64,000 nucleotides of DNA. It comes from Lepeophtheirus salmonis (lineage: Eukaryota > Arthropoda > Copepoda > Siphonostomatoida > Caligidae). The stretch lies in contig NC_052136.2 in assembly GCF_016086655.4 (NCBI RefSeq), positions 14,446,001-14,510,000 of the forward strand, in the 5' to 3' direction. The translations under genes were made by a program, and so were the position numbers. Below, one piece after another: positions 31,666 to 42,490 of the stretch (position 1 is its first letter; each line of letters starts with the position of its first letter). The notes under the pieces are model-generated. The model saw nothing but the letters and a program-made list of their open reading frames with translations, did not search any database and was not told the DNA's origin.

Positions 31666-33029
31666 TATTAAATTGACGTGAAAAATAAAATAATGATAAT
31701 AGAAGTTTTAGAAAAATAAGTTAATATGATGGAGCTTGAAAAGTTAGAGTAACAAAAAGAAACAAATCAGGGATCCACCTTTACTAAATACAAACCGTCG
31801 GCCAGAGTGAATACATTTTTATATACCAGCGTTTCAATTTTATTCAAATCTTAAACTATACTGGAAATGCATTTGAATGATGAATGATATACATAAGAGA
31901 GCAATAAGTAAACCAAATAGGACAGCGCTGCATATTCGATGCTAAATGCACACGCCTGTAATATTTCATTTATACGACTACATTGTTATTTCTTAGATAT
32001 GTATCAATATAAAAGAGTGCACCCTGTATACACGTTCGATGCTACATGCAGACACCTGCAATCGTTCATTGCTACGATTATATTGTCATTTCTCCTATCA
32101 AATATGTTTATGATATACATCAGAGAGCACTGTGACAATTGTTCATACATTGATACAAGCATACTCATTTTGCTTTATATATGTATACCAGGTTGTATTT
32201 TTTGGTATACAGATACTATAGGGGTAAAGCCATATTTAAAAAGGTAACCTACAAAATTAAAACGAGGATTTGCAGCAGTGTTAACTTTGTCAGCTATTTT
32301 CAGTTTCGTCTCGTCTTTGTCATGATTTTTGTCAGATTTTTGTATTTGTCTCGTTCTTTTAATGAAAAAAAATTTCGTTAAGGAAATGATTTCGTCTCAT
32401 CAGGCTTGATAAAGTTAACAATTATTTGCATTTTTTTATTCCCTTCGCAGAATTTACCTTGTTAACTTAGCGACCCCTAGTGAATACTATTCTTAAAGAC
32501 AATTAAATTTGAACAAAAATTGACCATGTGGTCGATATTTCACCACTTGGTTTTATATGAGTTATACTACGTTATAATAAAAAATGACAGCCGTTGACGT
32601 AGCCCATAAAATTTCTTACCCTCAACCCCCATAAACATAAGCAAAATTGTTCTTTATAAAAAAGTCATCAAATTTATGATGTAGTTCCTCTTCCAAAAAA
32701 AAAAAAAAAAAAATTTGCACCCCTCTTAAATTGTCCTTAGTGACCCAATTTTTTTTTACCTATTAATCGAAAAGTATTGAAATACTATATTGATACATGA
32801 ACTGGTACAAAAATATTCGTATCGAGTTAACACTAATAGAACGTAGGTAAACTACATATGTTGATTCGATAGCTTAAATAGGGGTTCATAAGCTATCTGT
32901 CCCAAAAAAAGGAATTTTTTCCTAGCACAATTTTCTCTCCAATCAGTTATGAGATAAAAAAAATGAAATGAAATTATTAGAGCTTGATAGAGTTTAATTT
33001 AATTATTCAATAAAATAACCTCGAGTCTC
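31666..33029. other. Non-coding, short tandem-like repeats at 31,880-32,130
   Basis: TTCGATGCTAAATGCACACGCCTG (31,936) recurs as TTCGATGCTACATGCAGACACC (32,037), 101 bp apart, and TGATATACATMAGAGAGCA recurs at 31,886 and 32,112. A CACCCTGTATA mariner-end-like word lies at 32,020. Open frames across this stretch follow the repeats and do not look coding. Confidence 0.4.
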
Positions 33030-33600
33030 AATTCCAGCTTCTTAATGAGGCTGAAAGTGGGAGCAGGCCTTCGCCACTAATTCCTTTGGTAAATCCTGTA
33101 ATTCCTTCTTTATCCGACTGATAAGTTCGCCTTTGTTGTTAAAGGGTGGCTCGATTGGTTTTTGTTTGATCCCTCTCCCCACAAAAAAAAATCCATCGGA
33201 TTCTGATCTGGTGAGTATGGAGGCTAAAAGTTCAGTAAGATAAAGTCGTCAAAATTGTCTTTGAGTCATTTGAGACTCAGTCCGCATTGTTGTTGCCTCA
33301 AAATCCCCTTTATAGGCCTCAAATTACCTTAACTTTGGAAATGAACACTCCCCCTGAGTCCTACAGTTTAAGAAATTGTTATGCTGTCGCTCTTGGTGCT
33401 GATTTCAAGGAGGGTTGCGTCCCATTTCCAAATATTTAGGACAGCCAATCCGTCAATTGATTCGATGTCTTTTCCAACCCGTGCAAGTTTGAACAAGCTA
33501 TTTAACAAAAAAAAAAAAAAAAAATCAGCTTCCTAAATGCCTGCGGGTGCTAAATAGTAAGTACCAAAATGGCGGCATTGATAGCTTTCGCACCCTGTAC
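33030..33600 (-). pseudogene. Decayed mariner transposase, C-terminal part
   Basis: On the minus strand near 33,180-33,230 the frame reads LPPYSPDQNPMDFFL, the third catalytic block (SPDLNPLDY consensus), followed by TKTNRATL and, around 33,060-33,130, KGISGEGLLPLSAS. The right flank ends in GGCATTGATAGCTTTCGCAC then CCTGTAC (33,576-33,601), which looks like a mariner terminal sequence. The left terminus was not found. Several frame breaks; inactive. Confidence 0.6.
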
Positions 33601-33689
33601 ATATGTTGCCCGTCTACACAAAAGCAATCGAAAATTATTTTCTCAAAGTTAGTTATGGGTTACATTAGTATTCTTCGGCAAATAATCGT

Positions 33690-33965
33690 TCATTTCTATG
33701 TACAAGTTATTCTTATTAACCCTTTGGGTGTGCTTCAAATGGCACTTCAAGTAGCGAAAATTTATCCTTACAATAAAAGAATGATAAATTAAGATATTAT
33801 ATTTGAACGGATCCATGGGGGATAATTCTCTGTTATCAAATAAAGGTTCAAAACTATAGCTGAAGTTCTTGGGTATCTAAATTCATCCCACACATTTCAA
33901 TACAAAGACTATAATTGACTCAATTATGTCTATGAAATATTTACCTGTATGTATACAAGAATTAA
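33690..33965 (+). repeat. Dispersed repeat, copy B
   Basis: Colinear with 20,985-21,235 (see that entry). Both copies lie immediately beside a transposon end, CAGGGG MITE at 20,960 and mariner-like end at 33,600. No coding content. Confidence 0.55.
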
Positions 33966-34739
33966 AAAATGATATTAAAATTTTATCCTTTACTTGATTT
34001 TTTTTTCAAGATTCTTCTTATGATGACACACTACATATATTCAATATTCATACATATACTGCAAAAAGGGAAACAATTTATCATTCCTTTTTCTTAATAA
34101 AGTTGAAAATTTATTGCATCCCCCCACAGGACTATTCAATGTCCTTGAAAAAAAAAACAAGCCAAAGTACGTAAGTCACATTTATATAAGTTTTAAGAAA
34201 CAAACGTCTTTCAATTTTATTTAAATATCCAAAAAAAGATTACGAGTATTAATATCTACATATGCATCTTATTTCTTTTCTAAAGGTACTCTAAAAAAAG
34301 AGTATACTAGTGGAGAAATAAATTATGGTCTTGAAAGTTGTAGGATTATATTTGTAAAAAATATGATGGAACGACGCAACTTAATGGACAACCCGATATG
34401 TAAAAATTATTTGGATACTGGGTCGTTCCTAGAGGAGTAATTGTACAGGGTTGAGATTTTAAATCTGGAACAAGATTTAGACCTTAATATCTGGGTATCT
34501 TATGTTTATGATAGGTTGCTCATCAGATTCAGCTCACAAAACTGTATAAGAAAAATAAAAAAATACTTGAGACGTCACTATGGACCCTGACTACTTGTAC
34601 GAGAAAAATATTATTGAATTGTTTAATTAATTGTAGGAAATAAATTGAAAAAATATCTCATCTTTAAATATTCTGGATTTAAAATCCTCACACTATACAT
34701 TGACTGCCCTCTGCTATTATTCAGGGTCATATTAAATGT
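33966..34739. other. AT-rich spacer
   Basis: Nothing recognised. Confidence 0.4.
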
Positions 34740-34997
34740 GACCAAAGCTCCAAAAAGACATGTGCCTTGGAGTTTACTCTCTCGAGCTGTAGAAGTATAA
34801 TAGCTGGGATGTTAACTGAAGGAAAACCAGTCAGAAAGGAAGAACTGCGAGCTATTTTTATTGCGACTTCTGCAAGGTATTCAGCATTCACCATCAAAAT
34901 CCCTGATCTGGATACTCTATCGTGGAAGTATGTAGGGATCTTAATCGCTACTACCCTTCATTTTCGAATAACAATATGTAGTTTCCACGTTGCCTGA
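34740..34997 (+). pseudogene. Non-LTR-like reverse transcriptase tail fragment
   Basis: Fragments read LLSRAVEV and ELRAIFIATSARYSAF. The second matches EIRKIIITSAARYAAF at 46,520-46,570 and the order of flanking residues is the same, so both come from one element family. Placement as the region after RT of a non-LTR element is inference. Confidence 0.35.
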
Positions 34998-35434
34998 TAC
35001 CTATCCATAGACAGTTTAAGAAGTTATGCGCCTCAAAAGCTCAATAGTTGTCTTTTTTATTGCCATTGAAACTATATCTTTTGTTTCTATTTTTTTATTA
35101 TTAATATTTTAATGTGAATTTTTAGGATTATTTTATTGTTTTTTTATACCTATGGACATATTTTATCAATCTTTTAGAGAACATGTATGCAATAAAGCAC
35201 ATCATCTGTTTACCGTATTTATAGTAGGCATTTTGTTTTTAGCTTAGGGATATTTTTTATCGATATATTTTTTGCGTATGTAAATTCCCTAGACCAATAA
35301 AGAGAGAGAGAAAAAAATTAATAAAAAAAAAAAAAAAACCAGGTCACTGTAACTTTTTTCTAAATATAAGATTTCGACGTACGAAACATATGCATGGAAG
35401 TAGATACTAACTCTGATCCCATCATAGCTTGATG
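34998..35434. other. AT-rich spacer with A-rich tract
   Basis: Ends of a retro-fragment may include the A-rich tract near 35,310-35,340. Nothing else seen. Confidence 0.35.
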
Positions 35435-36581
35435 GAACAATTCTTCATGGAGAAACCAGATTCCTTGAGGTTCGCCAGGAAAGTGGACAAAACTCAGGTA
35501 AAACACAAAGTAGCTAACCATTATTGCAATGTACAATTATCCAGCAGCAATGTTGGAGATATCAATATAGACATTGGAACTTTCACGAGAAGTAAATAAA
35601 GTTTCTTTGGAAATAGATAAATTAAACTTTGCAAAGGTAATGGAATCCTTTCATGCGGGAAAATAGATATCCAAAAGAGGAGGAGAAAGGTAACAACGAA
35701 AATGCCTGGTATATGATAATTCTGTTTCTATCAAGAGTGGGAGACGGAGAAAAAATCACTAACAACGTTATGAGTTTTAGCAACACAGCTACTTTATGGG
35801 TTATTGTATTGAAAATGAACCCACAGGATCTTGAATCGATGTGTTTAAGAATACCAGACAGTCTCCTTTTTATCTCTGTCAGAAAAATTCTAAAAGTTGA
35901 AATCCTTCCCAAAGTCGATCTCTCATGTCAAACAGAATTATTGGATCAAAAAGATAATACATTCACTGCCAATGTAGAATCTAGAGATGTCATTGAATGC
36001 TCCCATTTGGTTTGCATATTAGGCTGATATACTTTAGGGGAAGAACAAAGCAATGTAACTTTAGACATATTGCAAAAGAATGCAATAATAAATCACAAGG
36101 TACATCAGAATATAAAAGATGACCATGGGGAAGAATTAATAGTAGGGACGCTAATGGAAAATCTATCCCAATGATAGAGGAAGGAGTTAGTGCAAACAAA
36201 CAGAAGCAAGAAAATCACGATGTACCTACTCCAGTGGAAGGGAAGGATGTTAACTCCTCAATCACCTCAATGGAAAAAGACATCACAGAAAAACAGCCAC
36301 CAATCCCGAAAAATATCGTCGATAATGATAAAAAGGATAAGAAGATCCAAGAAGAGAATATATTGAAGATAGTGAAGAATTCAATTCATGAATGCGATTC
36401 AGAAATTAATTATGGGTCTCAGGCAAATGACAGAGAGAAGGAAAGAAAACAAAGAAATTCATCAAACAAAGAGAGGAAGAGTGGGGAAAGTAAAGAAATA
36501 ATAATATTTCATGAAAAGAATAAAGAACAACAACGTTATTGTGTTAGTGATTTTACGGAAAATCGATATTTTGGAGCTTGA
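35435..36581 (+). pseudogene. Non-LTR retrotransposon ORF1 (gag-like), copy 1
   Basis: The start region reads MEKPDSLRFARKVDKTQVKH. Open frames at 35,653-36,027 (LWVIVLKMNPQDLESMCL, SVRKILKVEILPKV) and 36,171-36,581 (Lys/Glu-rich tail with NDREKERKQRNSSNKERK) lie either side of a knuckle region near 36,050-36,110 that reads QCNFRHIAKECNNKS, a damaged CCHC box. Order, basic tail and the match to the second copy (37,028-39,080) identify ORF1 of a non-LTR retrotransposon. One or two frameshifts break it. No ORF2 follows directly. Confidence 0.65.
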
Positions 36582-36736
36582 CCTTGCATGAAGGAAGGTA
36601 AGAGGTCTATAAGACCCCCACAAAACAATGACGTGGAGCATCAAGGCAGCTCAGCCCCGAAAGCACGTCAAATGACAATGACAGACACTATCTGTCAAAG
36701 TAAAAAAAAAAATCAGGAAAGGGTTTCACTGAAAAA

Positions 36737-39080
36737 GTGGAAAATACCCAATTAGGCTTATGTTCAATGAAACAAAGCCAAGATGTAGAAAAATGTCCAG
36801 TTCGACCAACGAAAATTAATGAACAAATCAACGCTAATATTCACAGGAGTTACAACAAAGTGGTCAGGTCTGGAATCTCTGAAAACAAACCCTTTATGCC
36901 GAAAGGTCAAGAAAGCAGGTCGGGAAAAGACGATATCAATGATAAAAAGGGATGGTTCAAGATCCCCTTCTTTTTTTCGAAGAAGAGAAATAGAAAAAAA
37001 TAAGAATAAACGATATGACATATACAAATGCAGCAGTTCTATGGACCCAAGTACTAGGGTTAAACCCAGATGACCTGGATTCCATATGTATTAGAAGTCT
37101 TTTATACCCCTATTTACTTTGGTCAGAAGGATATTGCGAAGGGAACTACTATCAAAAATCCAACTTCCTTACTCCATTAAATTAAATGACAAACAAGGAG
37201 GAACATTTGTGACACTTTTCGAGTCAAGAGAGTTGATGAAAGCCAAAACTTTGCCCATGCCCTTCAAAATAAGGATACCGGAAGGGAGGGGAGTGATTCC
37301 GTTTGACCATGTAAAATTTGTAATTGGGCAGACGTTACTGCTTATGGAAGAGCAGTCATAGAGAATTAAAGATTAAATGGAAGCCTCAACTGCCAGAATA
37401 ACTAAAGATTGGAGCAAAGAAACACTCGAAAGTGTGTCATCGAATACAACACATGTAATAGTGAAAGTCATTGGAAGACCAGAAAATATCCCATGGTTCC
37501 TTCCTATTGGAAACCATATCATGAGAAGTAACCGAATCCGCACTCCCCGCTTCCTTGAAGGCCTCCGGAAGTCCATCATGGCTTCGCCGGGGACTTCCTT
37601 GTCCAGGTTGTCCAAGAACCGTGGAGTGAGCAAGCAGCTGGTCTCCAAGGCTGTGAATGAGGACCTCGGGTACAGGTCATACCGAATGACCAAACAACAC
37701 ATCCTCACGGCATCCATGAAGGCCATCAGGCTCACCAATGGTAAACGTCTCCCCAATGACCTGAACAGCCATGTAGGAAGAATCATCTTCCTCTCGGACG
37801 AGAAGAACTGGACTGTCGACAGAAGCTACAACGTCCAGAATGACAGGTGGCTTGCCAAGGAGAGAGAAGAGGTCCCTACGGTCTTCACCACAAAGTTCCC
37901 GTCCTCCGTGATGACCTTGGGTGTCATCTGCAGCACCGGTGAGGTGATACCTCCTTTCTATCACCTCCTTTCTTCTTCAATACCAAGGAAAGGGTTAACG
38001 CGATAAGGTACTGCAAAGTCATGGAGGAGTTCGTCATCCCCTGGATGAAGGATACGACCGCTGGGAGGGAGTTCATATTCCAACAAGACTCAACGGCCGC
38101 ACACATCGCCATGAGGACCACTAACCTCTTCAACTCCCACGACATCACTTTCTGGGATTGAAACACCTGGCCCTCCAACTCACCCGACCTCAATCCGTGT
38201 GATTACTACTGGTAGGGGAAGTTGGAGAGGGAGGTGTGCAAGATCAGCCACAAGAGCATCGCGGCCCTGAAGGGCTCCATTACGAAGGAGTGGAATGCTG
38301 TCGATTCCGCGGAAGTCATCAGGGCATGCAAATCCTTTAGGGGCAGGATAGAGAAGATGGTGGCTGCTGAGGGAGGACATGTAGAATACATTTATTGTTT
38401 AATATAATGTCTAACTTTTTCATATTAACAAATACACTCCAAGTTCCATTTTTATCCAGCAGGTTGAATTTTAATATAGTTCCAATTTATCGTGGACACC
38501 CTGTATGTTTGGTCGTCACATATGACATCCATGAATCAGGCAAAGTCACCTTCTGAACATCGAATGTGGCTATTCAGAAGGATCAATGGAATGGATAAAA
38601 ATGGTAATAGTTTCCCAAAAATAAAATCCCGAGCAAGATCCAGTAATTGAGTAAGGAAAAAAGGGTATGGGTGAGGGGAATAGTTGGGTCATTATATCCG
38701 AAGATGATGACACAAGTGTGAGCAAAGGGAATAAGAAATTTGTATTTCTAGAAAATACGATATAAATTAGTTAACCAAATTAGACAATAATACCAGGAGA
38801 AAACGATACAGGAACCAAATTTGATGTTAACACACCTCCCGAGTCGAAAGAGTTAAAAACCTGACGTATATTCATTTATAGAATCACTGTAGGAGTGCCA
38901 AATTAACCAATCAGAATTAAACTCCGACGAAGAGGATCCTAAGGATAAATCAGACAAAAAAAGGAAACTAAATGTCTCCAGCGGACAAATTATGAAACTT
39001 CCACCAGTGTCCAAAAAAAACAAACAAGAATTGATTCTCCACATGCAGTTTGATAAACGAATATATCTTTTCTAATAGCT
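36737..39080 (+). pseudogene. Non-LTR retrotransposon ORF1 (gag-like), copy 2, interrupted
   Basis: 37,028-37,500 encodes LWTQVLGLNPDDLDSICIR, MVRRILRRELLSKIQLP and LMKAKTLPMPFKIRIPEGRG, colinear with copy 1 (MNPQDLESMCL, SVRKILKVEILPKV). A mariner then interrupts it. After the mariner, 38,520-38,640 resumes with SPSEHRMWLFRRINGMDKNG, aligning with SEYKR-PWGRINSRDANGKS of copy 1. The charged C terminus (NSDEEDPKDKSDKKRK, near 38,910-38,960) ends at double stops about 39,076. Residues 36,737-37,003 (88 codons, basic) may be its N-terminal part. ORF2 starts about 50 bp later. Confidence 0.6.
37504..38506 (+). mobile_element. Mariner (maT-like) transposase inserted in ORF1
   Basis: Frame 1 (37,504-37,960) reads RSNRIRTPRFLEGLRKSI, LGYRSYRMTKQHILTASM, FLSDEKNWTVD (first catalytic Asp) and TTKFPSSVMTLGVICSTGEV. 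A frameshift near 37,965 moves to a second frame with REFIFQQDSTAAH (second Asp) and TWPSNSPDLNPCDYYW (third Asp); 37 positions separate the last two, again DD37D. Two stops, a TGA in FWD-NTW and a TAG after DYYW, break the frame. The C terminus is FRGRIEKMVAAEGGHVEYI. The right end is GTGGACACCCTGTATG (38,493-38,508). The left TIR and the first 50-100 codons are not evident. Confidence 0.8.
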
Positions 39081-39126
39081 AAAGGGAATTTCTACACCAA
39101 GATCTACCCAAAAACATAATATCAAT

Positions 39127-40960
39127 ATGGAGTTAAGCAAAAATCCTAGCGGCCGGAAAATACTACAGGCAAATATAAACGGACTTTCAAAGCTATTTAA
39201 ATACTTGAATGACATCGACCTACTAGAGGTATTGTGTTTAAATGACACAAGAAGTCGATACATATGTGAGTCGTCTCTCATTCAATCAAAGTATAATAAT
39301 TACTCTTTAAACACAATTAGAACTGGACCAAACTATCCTCCAAGGGGTGTGGGGTCACAATCCTTGTCAGAAACGATGATCCATCAAAGTCAGGGATCAT
39401 GGATGAAAAGGGGAAATACATCTCAGCTGAGATAAGGTTTCATAAATCGCAATATGAAATATTAGCGGTATATATACCTTCTGGACATAAAATTTTCTTT
39501 AGAACTAAACTAGCACAATATGGATGCTACCCCATGAGTGAAAAAGTAATTATAGCCGGAGACTTTAATACTGCAGAAGAAACCAGTAAGAGACTTCACA
39601 TCTCCACTTGGATTTTCAAATTCCTGCTGTCAGATCACTTCTTCCTAGAAGCTAAAATAGTAGGGCATAGAAGCCATAGAAGACCTACTTAATGGAAGCT
39701 GCCAAACTTCTTCAAATCTAGGATGTAAAACGGTCAATAAAATATTGGATAGATGAGGTTCAGGAAGATATCGACGCAGGTTGTACAATAGAAGAGGGAA
39801 TGAAAGGTATATATAGGTCGGATAAAAGTATCTTAATTAATGCAGAGAAAACAGAGGCCGCGAGGGGAAGTAAGAAAAAGTTAAGATAACTCATTAAAAA
39901 TAAAGAGGACTGTTTATTGAGCGACGAACTGAATAGCCTGATAGAATACAAACTTGAGAGATCCAAAATAAGAGCACGAAATTTGAATCGAAATATTAAC
40001 TCTAAAAATCTAAATCTCCGAGGTCAGATAGAGAATACGAATTTTAATGATATTACAGATATAAGTATATGCAGTGCAACAACAAAACAGGAAACGTAAT
40101 CAATTCGGAAATTTTATCAAAAATTTTTTACATCCAGAGTGTAACAAATCAAAGATACTTTATCAAACCAAAAAAAAACAAATTCTAACAAAGACAAAAA
40201 GTGTCTCTTTCGTGATTTTAAACCATCTGAAATCTGGCTATACATTGACAAAAAGTAAAATCTGACAAATTCATTAGGTCTTTCTACATTTACTGCCAAA
40301 TTTAATAAACAAATTCCAGAACTAGCTAAATATCTAGCAGTACTTTTTAATAGGACATTTTTCTAGGAAGGTCTTACAAGAAAGCAAAAACGTGTACTCA
40401 TAATATTATTTCCTAAAAGGGGAAAGGATAAAACAACAATAAAAAACTTGAGCCCAATAACGTTTTTAGAACCTGAATATAAAATTTATGACGGAAAGAA
40501 CAAAACCAATTTTAGAAAAAAATCTTCATGAGACTCAATTTTGGCTTCCGGTCCGGACGTCAAATTGCATGGCTCGAGAATACAATGGATACGTGTCTTG
40601 AAGAGATGGAAATTGGAGGAAAGAAGGCGACTAATATTTTCAGATGTTTGAACTGTCTTCTTGAGTAAGAAAAAAATCCCCACTGATGCAGGAAAGCTTT
40701 ACCAAATTCTAGATGACTTTGGTAAGAGAACTGGTTTCAAAATAAATGCATTCACATTACAAATGCTAACTAATCTGTCGAATATACCTAAGACCATAGA
40801 AGTCTTCAATAAAGTTGAGAAAACAATCGTTTATGGGAACTCGATCTTTATCGACGACGCTAACACTGAGAATATATAAAAATAATTGACAAGAGTATCA
40901 GTAAATCGATAAAAGAAATAAGTATAAATAGATTTTCAACACTGAAACGGATATGGTGAA
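39127..40960 (+). pseudogene. Non-LTR retrotransposon ORF2 (endonuclease + RT), degraded
   Basis: The endonuclease opens with KILQANINGLSKLFKYLNDI and LCLNDTRS (39,160-39,255), then KGKYISAEIRF and LAVYIPSG, then VIIAGDFNT (39,547-39,573) and SDHFFLEAKI (about 39,630): the N-I-N, GDFN and SDH landmarks of an APE-type domain, though the stretch between GDFNT and SDH is too short. RT follows with RVLIILFPKRGKDKTTIKNL and PITFLEPEYKIYDG (40,390-40,490), then QFGF-like and AWLENTMD pieces in two frames (40,540-40,590). The YADD core is deleted between 40,640 and 40,660; LSKKKIPTDAGKLYQILDDF onward is the region after the core. Frameshifts and stops are numerous. Confidence 0.7.
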
Positions 40961-41442
40961 CTGGAATATGGTCACTTTTTTAAGGGGTAATCATATTATG
41001 CGATGTACCTCGCAAAATGGAACAGTGAGCCAAATATGGGCCCACAAAGGGGGGGAGCTTATTAGTCTTGTAGAAACTGTAGGATCAAAACGATTATTTG
41101 CACCAAAAAAAACCAGGTAGGTTTGGCATGATCGACATCGGGACACAATGACGTCTTCTACTTTTTTCATAGCAAAATAGGCGATCATCCTATGAATTTC
41201 TTTTGAAAACAATTATGCGCGTTGTCAACGGAAATGGAAGTGGAAAAGATGTTGGATATTCGCTATGTAGATAAATCCAACATATATATGAAGAAACAAG
41301 AAAAACCCATTGGGTTGCAGTAGGCAAGGAGGCCTCACTTTTTGAGAGTGAACTCTTCAAAAATCCCTCAAACGATGGGACGTAGATCAGGATTAAATAC
41401 GATTTGGGACGTCCTTGTAACTCGAAAAACTCATCCACTAGT
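40961..41442. other. Probable ORF2 3' remnant, not resolved
   Basis: Short frames such as THWVAVGKEASLFESELFKN (about 41,300-41,360) look coding-like but were not assigned. They may belong to the retrotransposon upstream. Confidence 0.3.
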
Positions 41443-41645
41443 TGTTGGGGTTTTAGTAGATTACTAAAAAGGTTAGAACGTCACCCCCTTTAGAACTAGA
41501 TGATGACAAGGGAATCATTATTAATATGGGATTTACCACGACGTTGTATATTTAATTGATTGATTATTAGTTAATGATATAATATAATATAGCTGTGTAA
41601 ATAAGATAATAATCAGCCGTCATCATTATTGGATCGTTCTTAACA
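41443..41645 (+). mobile_element. LTR of a retrotransposon (5' LTR)
   Basis: The 203-bp stretch begins TGTTGGGG and ends TTCTTAACA, so it has TG...CA ends with the short inverted repeat TGTT...AACA typical of LTRs. It is followed after five bases by TGGCGCACTCGTTAGGA, in the place of a primer-binding site, and then by a gag-like frame starting at 41,701. No second LTR was seen in the window. Confidence 0.55.
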
Positions 41646-41700
41646 TGACATGGCGCACTCGTTAGGATTTTGAAGATCGATTTAACGAAAATTTTCTAAA

Positions 41701-42490
41701 ATGCCTACGAAGGGTTAATTAGAAGAAGAAAATCAAGGTTTGATAGAGATGGTTAAAATGTTAGAAGGAAATCTAACACCGGTGCATGAAAATCCGACGA
41801 TGAGAATGATGATGATCTTGATGGAAGAAATAAAGCAAGCTCGTAAAGAGTCCATCGGGAGAGATGAAGAACACCGTGAAATGGTGGAAATAATGTTTAA
41901 AGCATTTAATCGCAAAATTTTTGACAAAATAGAAAAACGACCATTGGAGGAAGAAAGTGTCACAAAGATAAATCAGGAAATGAAAATACTTATAAAATCT
42001 CCACCTCAGTTTGAAGAAAACATAGAATATAAAGAATTTGTAAATTGAAAGATTTTATGGGGTAATTATGTGTTAGTTCTTGGATTTGGGGAAAAAAAGG
42101 GAATTTTTAAGTAATTATGTTATCCGGAAATGCTGGATAAGATAGAGCATGAGATCTCAATCGAAATTAAATGAAAAAATTATTTAAAAGAAATCGTGGA
42201 TTTTATTCAAAATTACCTCAAAAAGCAAATTAATGTAGCACTGGAACGGGTCAAGTTAGTGGGAAAGAAAAACAGAGGGAACATGAAGTCTTAGAATCAT
42301 TTTACACACCTTTATGTTGCCAAGCAAAAAATGCTGAATTAAGGGAGATGTCATTTGAAGACTGGATATCAACACTAATTATAATTGGAATAAATAGTGA
42401 AGAAACAAAAAAATATCTTTTGTCTAAATCACCCGAGGTGTCATTTTTTATAAGTTATACTCATTTGCCGAGGCGAAGCAAAGGGTAAAA
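41701..42490 (+). pseudogene. LTR retrotransposon gag-like ORF, broken
   Basis: From ATG 41,701 (MPTKG, then an in-frame TAA) the frame reads EEENQGLIEMVKMLEGN and a Glu/Lys-rich helical region to 42,045. It continues through frame changes to NSEETKKYLLSKSPEVS and SYTHLPRRSKG (42,400-42,485). The acidic, coiled-coil-like N terminus and its position behind an LTR and primer site support gag. No protease, RT or integrase was found; after about 42,500 the sequence is not assigned. Confidence 0.5.

Noticed and set aside
31939..32247. 102-codon frame
   Set aside because: It follows a short tandem-like repeat (101-bp spacing) and lacks coding bias.
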